Source: Burkholderia lata
GTDB lineage: Bacteria; Pseudomonadota; Gammaproteobacteria; Burkholderiales; Burkholderiaceae
Direction of reading: 5' to 3'
NCBI RefSeq assembly: GCF_000012945.1
Contig: NC_007509.1
Span: 62,001 to 126,000, forward strand
Length of the DNA stretch: 64,000 nt
Of the stretch, positions 56,611 to 64,000 are shown piece after piece (position 1 is the stretch's first letter; the number at the start of each line of letters is the position of its first letter). The translations under genes and the position numbers were made by a program. The notes below the pieces were generated by a model, which did not search any database, had not been told where the DNA came from, and saw nothing but the letters and a program-made list of their open reading frames with translations.

Positions 56611-57123
56611 TCAGTGCGCGGTACGCGTGTCGTCGATGCCGTCGTTGTTCATCGTCAGGTAGACGAGCACGAGCAGCAGCGTGATGAAGAAGCGGAACGC
56701 GTCCGGCACGCCGTTCCATTGCTTCGACATCCACATGCCAAACCACTCGCCGCCGACCGACATGAAGGCGACCTGCCACGTGAGGAAGCCGAGCGTCAGG
56801 CCGGCGATCGCATACGCCTTGGCCGCACGGAATGCAGCATCGCCGGTGCGTCGCGCGCGCAGCAGACGGGCTCCGCCGATCCAGCACAGCACGGCCGTCA
56901 GCGCTTCCATCGAGATGATGCCGATATAGCCGACGTGATGAACCCACGTCGTACCGATCGCGCGATACATGATCCCGTTGCCGGGGAACGTGGTGTCCAT
57001 CAGGAACACGTGATGCACGAACGCGAAATTCGTCGCGTAGTCGGTGATGTTGCCGAACGCGACGAGCGATGCGAAAAAAGCCATGGCAAGCACCATGGCT
57101 GCCTTGGAAAGACGAACTATCAC
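56611..57123 (-). CDS. DUF2165 membrane protein
   Basis: 170 residues with four membrane helices and the DUF2165 pattern (LVAFGNITDYATNFAFVHHV, MDTTFPGN, FITLLLVLVYLTMNND). The function is unknown. It starts with GTG, supported by GGAG 7 bases upstream. Confidence 0.9.
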   Translation of the reverse strand: MIVRLSKAAMVLAMAFFASLVAFGNITDYATNFAFVHHVFLMDTTFPGNGIMYRAIGTTWVHHVGYIGIISMEALTAVLCWIGGARLLRARRTGDAAFRAAKAYAIAGLTLGFLTWQVAFMSVGGEWFGMWMSKQWNGVPDAFRFFITLLLVLVYLTMNNDGIDDTRTAH

Positions 57124-57408
57124 AATGGACTCCGAAATGAATGGGCAGGCGAAAGCGCGACCGCGCGGCGATCAGCCGGCGTTCGGGGCGATTCCTGCAT
57201 GAGCGTGTCCGGCGGAGCCGGCGGTTTGCGTGCGTGGCACGGCGGCGCGGAGATCGGGACTGGAAAACCTGAAGCCGGGGCGGCGTCGAGGAGACGCACG
57301 CGCCGGCTGGATCGAGTGCCCGCGCCAGGAGGGAGCGGCGATTGTCGGTCGAACCTCGAGCGTCGTCAAGCGGGGCCTGCGCGCGTATCGCGCTGCCGGC
57401 CGTCGCCG

Positions 57409-58764
57409 TTATGCGTCGCGCGAAGGCGCAGTTGCCGCTACCGTGCCTGCCTGTCCCCTTGTCCGCGCCAATGCAGCGAACGCCAGTTGCGTCGCAATGG
57501 CCGCGAGCGTGCCGGCCGCCATGCCGTTGCCGAGCACGATCTGCACCGGCGTACCGAAATGGCGATACAGGTTCGGCACCAGGATCGGCGCAAGGCCGAC
57601 GACGAGCGCGGCCGCGAGCGTGTACTGGTTGGCGCGAGCGTGCAGGTCGACGCTGGCGAGCAGCCGGATGCCCATCACGCCGATCATCGCGAATACGACC
57701 AGCGCGGTGCCGCCGACCACGGCGGCCGGAATCGCATACGCGAGCCGCGCGAGCGGTGCGAACAGCGCGATGACGATCAGGATTGCACCGGCGGCAGCCG
57801 TCACGTAGCGTGAGCGCACGCCGGTCGTTTGCACGACACCGATATTCTCGGCGCTGGTCACGATCAGCGGCGTGCCGAACAGCGCACCGGCGAACGACGC
57901 CAGTGCATCGCCGCGTATCGTCTTCGGCACGTCACGCGACAGCGAGATCGGCTTGCCGCACGTTTCGCCGACGGCGACCGTCTGCGCGGTGGCCTCGGCC
58001 ATCGAGATCGCGGTGAAGATCAGCAGCGGCAGCGCGGCCAGCACGTCGAAGCGCGGCATCCCGAACGGCAGCCATACCGGATGCGTGAACAGCGGGCCGC
58101 GCCACACGTCGGCGAGCGCCGGCATCGCATCGAGCGCCCAGCCGAGCGTGGCACCGGCCATCAGGCCGATCAGCACCGCGAGCCGCCCGAGCGTGCCGCG
58201 GAACGTACCGGCCACGACGACGGTGGCGACGATCGTCGCCAGCGCGAGACCGAGCGCGCGTGGCTGAGCGAAATCGGCCGAACCGGGTTGGCCGACGACG
58301 ATCGTCGCGTAGATCCGGATCAGGTTGACCGACACGAGCAACAGCATCGCACCGACGACGATGCGCGGAAAGAGCCGCAGGCAGCGTGTGAAGACGGGCA
58401 GCAGCACCCAGTAGAACGCGCTGGCGAGCAACGCCGCGCCGGCCGCCGTCGGCAGGCCCGATTGCGCGGCGATGCCGGCGAACAGCATCGTCGGTGCGCC
58501 GCCGGGCACCATCACGAACGGCATGCGTGCGCCGATCGGCCCGGCGCCGAGCGATTGGAGCAGCGTGCCGATCCCGCACGCGAAGAACGTCGCGCCGATC
58601 AGCTGGACCGTCAGCTCCGCGGGCAGCGCGAGCACTTTTGCGATCAGGAACACGGCCGTGATCGGGGACGCGGCCATCGACAACACGTGCTGCAGCCCGA
58701 ACAGCACGAGCTGCCATGCGGGCAGCCGTGCGTCGACGGGCGTTGAGGTCGGATCGTGCGACAC
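57409..58764 (-). CDS. NCS2-family purine/pyrimidine permease
   Basis: 451 residues, about 12-14 membrane helices. It shows the nucleobase transporter pattern: FGLQHVLSM near the start, FPRIVVGAMLLLVSVNLIRI, EATAQTVAVGE and TSAENIGVVQTTGVRSRYV, with the family-typical QTTGV box. It probably imports xanthine, uric acid or uracil by proton symport. A GTG start at 58764 with AAGGGG upstream is chosen; the frame extends further but would overlap the upstream gene. Confidence 0.9.
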   Translation of the reverse strand: MSHDPTSTPVDARLPAWQLVLFGLQHVLSMAASPITAVFLIAKVLALPAELTVQLIGATFFACGIGTLLQSLGAGPIGARMPFVMVPGGAPTMLFAGIAAQSGLPTAAGAALLASAFYWVLLPVFTRCLRLFPRIVVGAMLLLVSVNLIRIYATIVVGQPGSADFAQPRALGLALATIVATVVVAGTFRGTLGRLAVLIGLMAGATLGWALDAMPALADVWRGPLFTHPVWLPFGMPRFDVLAALPLLIFTAISMAEATAQTVAVGETCGKPISLSRDVPKTIRGDALASFAGALFGTPLIVTSAENIGVVQTTGVRSRYVTAAAGAILIVIALFAPLARLAYAIPAAVVGGTALVVFAMIGVMGIRLLASVDLHARANQYTLAAALVVGLAPILVPNLYRHFGTPVQIVLGNGMAAGTLAAIATQLAFAALARTRGQAGTVAATAPSRDA

Positions 58765-58822
58765 GGCGGGCCCCTTCGAAGCGAACGGCGACGAGCGCCG
58801 GAAACCGGCGAAGAACGGAAGG

Positions 58823-59947
58823 TCAGTCCCGCAGCCAGGGCAGTTGCGCGGCGCTGTAGCGGAATGTCTGGAACACACTGTTGAGCTGGCCCGGCCCAGT
58901 CTTGCGCGCGGCTTCGTCCGGGTATTCGGCGAACCACGGAATCACGTATTCCCAGACGACCTCGCCAGCGGGCGTCACTTCGAACAGCCTGCCCGTCGAT
59001 GATTCCGTGACGTGCGTGTTGCCGTTCGGCAAGCGCTGCGCGTTGCCCATGAACGGCGTGTAGAACAGGTTCACGACGTCGTCCGCGTACGACCACACGA
59101 CGCGCTGCGTCGCCGGATCGATCTCGACGACGCGCGAAAACACGACGTGCGTGCCGTGGCGGAAATTGCCGTTGTCGAATGCGAGGATGTTGCCGTTCGC
59201 GAGCGGCACCGGCGCATGCTGGTGCGACACGACGTCGGGCCCGATCCGCAGGTCGACGCGGCCGGTTGCGCGGTCCACGCCGATGATGCCCGACGTCGTG
59301 CGCAGGCTCATCAGCACGCGGCCGTTCGCATCGACCGCGAGGCCGTTGACGAGCGGCCAGTGATAGCGCCCGAAGCCGGCTGCGATCGGGAAATCCTCGG
59401 GCCGCAGATGGTCGCGCGCATGCCATTCCCAGACGATCTGCCCGGCCCGGTTGACTTCCCGGATCACGTCCGAATACATCACCTCGTCGTCGCCGTGCGG
59501 CGTGCCGCCCGGCACGCGCCGCGCGAACGCGGCGTCGACCGGCTCGCACGCGGCATAGAGCAGGTTGCCGTTCGGCAGCCACTGCGCATCGTGGTGGTGC
59601 GCGGGATCCTCGTAGCGCCACACGGTTTCGCCTTGCGGCGTGACTTCGTAGAAGTCGCCGCCATGCCACATCGACCACGGCGCATAGCGTGATTCGGATT
59701 GCGGATGATTGCCGTTGTAGCCGAGGTTGCCGTTCGCGAGGATGACCGCATGGCGTCCGGGGCGCACGGGCATTTTCCACTGATGGGCGACCTCGCCGTC
59801 GATGCCGACGAGATAGACGTTGCCGTCGGCCGTCTGCGGCGCGATGAGCGTATAGCCGCCCGCTGACAGGGCGGGATCGTGGGCGATGAGGCCGACGCCA
59901 CGGCGGCGCTGGGTAATCTGGTCGACGGTTGTCACTGCGGTCTCCAT
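58823..59947 (-). CDS. Arylsulfotransferase (ASST)-like protein
   Basis: 374 residues forming a beta-propeller of the arylsulfotransferase type, with repeated W-V-E/D-P-like blades (LLYAACEPVD, GNILAFDNGNFRHGTHVVFSRVVEIDPATQRVVWSY, LPNGNTHVTESSTGRLFEVTPAGEVVWEY). Classical ASSTs move sulfate between phenols in the periplasm; no signal peptide is evident here, so another role is possible. It is divergent from a LysR gene, 102 bases apart, which probably regulates it and the permease behind it. Confidence 0.85.
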   Translation of the reverse strand: METAVTTVDQITQRRRGVGLIAHDPALSAGGYTLIAPQTADGNVYLVGIDGEVAHQWKMPVRPGRHAVILANGNLGYNGNHPQSESRYAPWSMWHGGDFYEVTPQGETVWRYEDPAHHHDAQWLPNGNLLYAACEPVDAAFARRVPGGTPHGDDEVMYSDVIREVNRAGQIVWEWHARDHLRPEDFPIAAGFGRYHWPLVNGLAVDANGRVLMSLRTTSGIIGVDRATGRVDLRIGPDVVSHQHAPVPLANGNILAFDNGNFRHGTHVVFSRVVEIDPATQRVVWSYADDVVNLFYTPFMGNAQRLPNGNTHVTESSTGRLFEVTPAGEVVWEYVIPWFAEYPDEAARKTGPGQLNSVFQTFRYSAAQLPWLRD

Positions 59948-60049
59948 TCGAATCGGACACGGGGATGCAGCGGAATCTAGACGATCCGGACGGTCAGTAA
60001 AATCGGATTATTCTTGACGCCCTGTTCGGAAAAATCTAACGGACCTCTT

Positions 60050-61006
60050 ATGCGTTCGATATCGCAGACATTCCGCTGTTTCGACGAAGTCGCGAGACGT
60101 GGCTCGATTCGCAAGGCGGCCGACGCGCTGCACCTGACCGCTGCGGCGGTGCACCAGCAGATCCGCAATCTCGAGGAGCAGGTCGGCGTACCGCTGTTCG
60201 ACCGGCTGCCGCGCGGCATGCAGTTGACGCTGGCCGGCGAGATCGTGATCGCGGCAGTGCGGCGCGGCCAGCGCGATTTCGACAATGCGCTCACGCAGGT
60301 CGAGGACCTGCGCGCGCTGCGACGCGGGCACGTGAACCTGGCGGTGCCCGCATCCACCGCGGAAAAGCTCGTGCCCGACGCGATCCTTGCCGCGATGCAG
60401 CGCTACCCGGGTGTCACGTACAGCGTGCGCTCGGGAAACGGCGAGAGCATCGTGCGCTGGGTCGAGACGGGCGAGGCCGACATCGGCTATGCGCTGCGCC
60501 GGCGCACGTCGGCGGGCGTCGTCGAAGTGCGCGCGTTCGCTCAGCCGCTGGGCGTCGTCACGGCACCGGGCCATCCGCTCGCGGCGTCCGGCGGCAAGGT
60601 ACGGATGCGAGACTGCTTCGCGCATCCGCTGATCCTGATGACACCCGACACGGAACTGCGCGCGATGTTCGACCAGATCGATGCGCGACAGCCGCGCAAC
60701 GTGCGGCCGCTGGTCGAGACGGGTTCGGTGCCGATGGTGCGGCGTCTTGTGGCCGAAGGCGCGGGCGTCGGCTTCCTGATTGCCGAGAACGTCGCGGAAG
60801 ACGTGGCCGCCGGCCGGCTCGCATGGACGCCGCTTGCCGATGCGGGGGCGCGCTCGTTCAGCTGCATCTACCAGCGGGCGGACATGAGCGCGACCGTCGC
60901 GATGACGATGTTCCTTGCGTTCTTCTCCGAGACGATCGAAGCCATGGAAAGCGGCTTCGCGCCCGACGGCCGGGCAGCCGGCAAGCGCCGTCGGGCAGCA
61001 AAGTAA
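60050..61006 (+). CDS. LysR-family regulator
   Basis: 318 residues. Helix-turn-helix FRCFDEVARRGSIRKAADALHLTAAAVHQQIRNLEEQVG and a LysR effector domain. ATG at 60050 is preferred to the TTG at 60014. It is divergent from the arylsulfotransferase-like gene. Confidence 0.9.
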   Translation: MRSISQTFRCFDEVARRGSIRKAADALHLTAAAVHQQIRNLEEQVGVPLFDRLPRGMQLTLAGEIVIAAVRRGQRDFDNALTQVEDLRALRRGHVNLAVPASTAEKLVPDAILAAMQRYPGVTYSVRSGNGESIVRWVETGEADIGYALRRRTSAGVVEVRAFAQPLGVVTAPGHPLAASGGKVRMRDCFAHPLILMTPDTELRAMFDQIDARQPRNVRPLVETGSVPMVRRLVAEGAGVGFLIAENVAEDVAAGRLAWTPLADAGARSFSCIYQRADMSATVAMTMFLAFFSETIEAMESGFAPDGRAAGKRRRAAK

Positions 61007-61245
61007 GAGAGCCGCGACGCAACGATATCGGCCGCGCAAGCGCATCGCACTGCGATGCAGTGCAGCACGCGAACCCCCATGCGAGATCGGCGACGTTGCG
61101 TACGCAACGTCCGGTCGCATTACGTCATTCCCTTATTGCGGAAAAAATTTTGTTCATGGGACTATCGAACGCGTTGCCGGCGCACCGAGGGGGTCGCAGG
61201 CAGCGTGATGTCCATCGCAACGACCTACAAGAACATCGGCAGACA

Positions 61246-63231
61246 ATGAACAGAACAGCGATTTTTCCGTATGCGTCCGCGTTGCTCGCGGCCGCCCTGT
61301 TGACGGCATGCGGCGGCGACGTCGAGAACGAAGCAGCCCGCACGCCGACACCTTCCACCGATGCGAGCTGCCTCGCGGTCGACAACAGCGGTGCGACGGT
61401 CGTGGTCGGCTCGAACCAGCCGGGCGACCCGTCGTTGCCGGAAGCGTCGTCGGGTTATCGCACCGGGATGAAACCGGTCTACGCGAAGACCTATCTGGTG
61501 GCCACGTCCAACGCGTACGCAAGCGCGGCCGGTTGCGCGGTGCTGAAGAAAGGCGGTACGGCCGCCGACGCGGCGGTTGCCGTGCAGGCCGTGCTTGGCC
61601 TGACCGTACCCGAAGCGACGGGCCTTGGCTCGGGCGGCGTGCTGCTCTACTACGATGCGCGCGGCAAGACGCTGCAGGCGTACGACGGCCGGGAAACCGC
61701 GCCAGCCGCCGCGACGGAGAACTACCTGCGCTACGTCGACGACGCGACCGACCAGTCCGCGCCGCTGCCGAACGCACGGGCGAGCGGCCGCTCGATCGGC
61801 ACGATCGGCGTGCCGAGGCTCATCGAGGCGCTGCAGCAGGATCACGGCCGGCTGCCGTGGCAGAACCTGTTCGGCGATGCGATCACGCTCGCGACCAACG
61901 GCTTCCCGATCGGTGGCCGGCTCGCCGATGCGATCGCGGCGAACGCTGCGAACCTGAAGCGCGACCCCGAGGCCGCCGCGTATTTCCTGAATGCGGACGG
62001 TTCGCCGAAGACGCTCGGCACCGTGCTGAAGAATCCCGCGTATGCGCACACGCTGACGCTGATGGCGCAGTCGGGTGCGAATGCGCTGTACACGGGGCAG
62101 ATCGCGCAGGACATCGTCGCGAAGATTGCCACGACGAAGGGCGCGGACGGTTCGACGCTCACGCCGGGAAAGACGACCGTTGCGGATCTGGCCGCGTACC
62201 AGGCGAAGCGTCGCACGCCCGTGTGCACGACCTATCGCAGCTACTGGGTATGCGGGATGCCGCCGCCGTCGTCGGGCGGCATTGCGGTCGCGTCGGCGCT
62301 CGGCATTCTCGAGAATTACGACCTGAAGTCGCTGAAGCCGACGGCGATCGATCTCGAAGGCGGCAAGCCGACCGTCGCGGGCGTGCACCTCGTCACCGAG
62401 GCCGAGCGGCTCGCGTATGCCGACCGCGACAAGTACGTGGCCGATACGGATTTCGTGCCGCTGCCGGGCGGCACGTGGGATACGCTGCTGAACAAGCCGT
62501 ACCTGAAATCGCGTGCGGCGCTGATCGACCCGACCAAGAGCATGGGTACCGCACAGCCCGGCAATCTCGGCGCGGTGCCGCTCGGTGTCGACACGACGCT
62601 GATCGAGCACGGCACGAACCAGTTCACGATCGTCGACGGCGACGGCAACGTGCTGAGCGCAACGACGACGGTCGAGTCGAGCATGGGCTCGTTCCACATG
62701 ACCAACGGCTTCCTGCTGAACAACCAGTTGACCGACTTTTCCGCGAACCCGGTCGACAGCGCGGGCAATCCGGTGGCCAACCGCCTGCAGCCGGGCAAGC
62801 GGCCGCGCAGTTCGATGGCGCCGACGATCGTGTTCGGGCAGGCCGCGGACGGCTCGCGTGGCGATTTCGTGATGGCGACCGGTTCGCCGGGCGGCGGCAC
62901 GATTCCGCAATATGTGGTCAAGACGCTCGTCGGCGCGCTTGACTGGGGGCTCGACGCGCAGCAGTCCGCGGGGCTCGTCGACTTCGGCGCGAGCAACAGC
63001 CCGACGACCACGATCGGCGGCGAGCACCCGAACGTCAACACGGCGAACAACGGGGCGAACGATCCGCTGATCACGGGGCTGCTCGCGCTCGGGCACAAGG
63101 TGTCGACGTCCGCACAGGCGAGCGGCGTCAATACGGTGATGCGCGTGACGGTCGGCCAGTCGCCCGCGTTGCAGGGCGGCACCGATCCGCGGCGTGAAGG
63201 CGTCGTGCTCGGCGATACGTTCCGGCCGTAA
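61246..63231 (+). CDS. Gamma-glutamyltransferase family lipoprotein
   Basis: 661 residues. Lipobox LLTAC marks a lipoprotein. It has the Ntn-hydrolase fold of gamma-glutamyltransferase: VPEATGLGSGGVLLYYD, MPPPSSGGIA, the processing site region EHGTNQFTIVDGDGN with the Thr nucleophile, PRSSMAPTIVF and GSPGGGTIPQ. It should cleave gamma-glutamyl compounds such as glutathione in the periplasm. The GTN motif differs from the TTH of the Escherichia coli enzyme. Confidence 0.92.
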   Translation: MNRTAIFPYASALLAAALLTACGGDVENEAARTPTPSTDASCLAVDNSGATVVVGSNQPGDPSLPEASSGYRTGMKPVYAKTYLVATSNAYASAAGCAVLKKGGTAADAAVAVQAVLGLTVPEATGLGSGGVLLYYDARGKTLQAYDGRETAPAAATENYLRYVDDATDQSAPLPNARASGRSIGTIGVPRLIEALQQDHGRLPWQNLFGDAITLATNGFPIGGRLADAIAANAANLKRDPEAAAYFLNADGSPKTLGTVLKNPAYAHTLTLMAQSGANALYTGQIAQDIVAKIATTKGADGSTLTPGKTTVADLAAYQAKRRTPVCTTYRSYWVCGMPPPSSGGIAVASALGILENYDLKSLKPTAIDLEGGKPTVAGVHLVTEAERLAYADRDKYVADTDFVPLPGGTWDTLLNKPYLKSRAALIDPTKSMGTAQPGNLGAVPLGVDTTLIEHGTNQFTIVDGDGNVLSATTTVESSMGSFHMTNGFLLNNQLTDFSANPVDSAGNPVANRLQPGKRPRSSMAPTIVFGQAADGSRGDFVMATGSPGGGTIPQYVVKTLVGALDWGLDAQQSAGLVDFGASNSPTTTIGGEHPNVNTANNGANDPLITGLLALGHKVSTSAQASGVNTVMRVTVGQSPALQGGTDPRREGVVLGDTFRP

Positions 63232-63310
63232 TCGGGCGGTACGCGCACGGCCCCGATCTGCCCGCATTCACCGGCGGGCCATCGGGGCCGCACATCGTGA
63301 AGGAGTCGGC

Positions 63311-63679
63311 ATGACGAACGCGCATCTGCTTGAAATGGACGCCATCCTGTCGGTGCCGGGCTTTTTCGACTTCCTCGGCGACCTGGATTGCGACCGCGCG
63401 CTGGACAGTCGCGATGCCGAGCCGTTCGATACGCAATGGATGACGTCGTTCGACGAAGTCGACGACGATCCAGGCGCAGCGGTCGACCGGCCGGCCGTAA
63501 GCGTGCTGAGGGAAAAGGCGTTCAAGCTCGCGTTCGGCGCGTCGGGGAACGCCGCTGTGGCGGCTTGCGTATCCGACGATATCGAACTCATCGCGAGGAG
63601 CAGGTTGTCGGGCAGCATCGACGGCTGGCCGACGCACGTTCTTTGGCATGCTTATAGAAGCGGCCGGTTTCCCTGCTAG
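63311..63679 (+). CDS. Hypothetical protein
   Basis: 122 residues, acidic, no signal peptide or membrane segment and no family recognised. GGAG lies 6 bases before the ATG. It follows the gamma-glutamyltransferase gene by 79 bases and may be in its operon. Confidence 0.6.
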   Translation: MTNAHLLEMDAILSVPGFFDFLGDLDCDRALDSRDAEPFDTQWMTSFDEVDDDPGAAVDRPAVSVLREKAFKLAFGASGNAAVAACVSDDIELIARSRLSGSIDGWPTHVLWHAYRSGRFPC

Positions 63680-63980
63680 CCGTTTCGCTTGCCTGGTTTC
63701 TCGATCCGTTGCGATCGATCGCATTGCCGTCGCGGAATGCTCCGCGTGGTGCGCCTCCCAGGTTCATCCAGTCCACCAATCAATCCCGCCGCAAGCCGCC
63801 GATTGTCAAACAGTGTGAGTCAATCGTCAGCATTTGCAACGGAAGTAACAGTCCCCGCAAAACAATCGTTTTGCTCGTCCGCGCCGCTACATTAGCTCCA
63901 CCTGCCGCACGTCGTGGCAAGGCATGCGACAAGCCGCATGAAGGCGGCCCGCAGCAACAACGTCTTTGGGGAGAATGACC
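63680..63980. other. Intergenic region with promoter-like DNA
   Basis: No gene supported. An AT-richer patch at 63780-63890 precedes the next start. Confidence 0.45.
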
Positions 63981-64000
63981 ATGAACAAGATTCGTACGAT
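63981..64000 (+). CDS. 5' end of an unidentified protein (partial)
   Basis: ATG with GGGGAG 9 bases upstream, encoding MNKIRT before the window ends. Identity cannot be told. Confidence 0.6.

Overview
The window looks like a replicon of a Burkholderia species, most likely Burkholderia cepacia complex. This is inferred from the very high-GC coding regions, the H-NS type, the trimeric autotransporter with an extended signal peptide, and the RND pump, DUF4148 and LysR/AraC gene complement. No rRNA, tRNA or CRISPR array was seen.

Bases 1-13230 hold what I read as one envelope and lipid stress regulon. An ECF sigma factor and an RskA-type anti-sigma factor (10920-12262) sit upstream of a chain of overlapping genes: DUF1295 membrane protein, two cyclopropane-synthase-like methyltransferases, a Blc-type lipocalin, an FAD oxidoreductase, DUF1365, a chalcone-isomerase-like protein and DUF2878. 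Further left are a fasciclin protein, a Tat-exported ferritin-like lipoprotein and a small secreted protein coupled to an esterase-like hydrolase. Six near-identical two-block elements, G(C/A)ATCC-N15-(C/T)CGTA(T/A), lie in front of these units and of the sigma gene itself. Gene content and motif both recall the mycobacterial SigK/RskA regulon, which includes MPT70/MPT83 fasciclins and the Rv0449c-Rv0444c lipid genes. This is the strongest finding in the window.

Bases 13230-39350 are an accessory island with lower GC, longer intergenic gaps and many remnants. It holds a lone Tn3-family transposase; a repeat-rich trimeric autotransporter with an orphan response regulator, a decayed second autotransporter and an OmpA lipoprotein; and an IS66 scrap. 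A defence-like stretch follows: an RloC-like ATPase coupled to a nuclease-STAND NTPase, an H-NS protein, a 5'-truncated TIR-like gene and a second nuclease-STAND protein. Next come a four-gene GNAT/ASCH/membrane protein/GNAT operon and an orphan MbcA/ParS-type antitoxin.

Bases 39350-64000 are ordinary core-type sequence: LysR and AraC regulators, a complete RND efflux operon (adaptor, pump, outer-membrane channel) with a LysR gene upstream, dienelactone hydrolase, DUF4148, a GlxA-type regulator, an HD protein, a divergent MerR/hydrolase pair, a ParS-RES toxin-antitoxin pair, a catalytically degenerate tyrosine recombinase, DUF2165, an NCS2 purine/pyrimidine permease, an arylsulfotransferase-like protein with a divergent LysR gene, and a gamma-glutamyltransferase lipoprotein.
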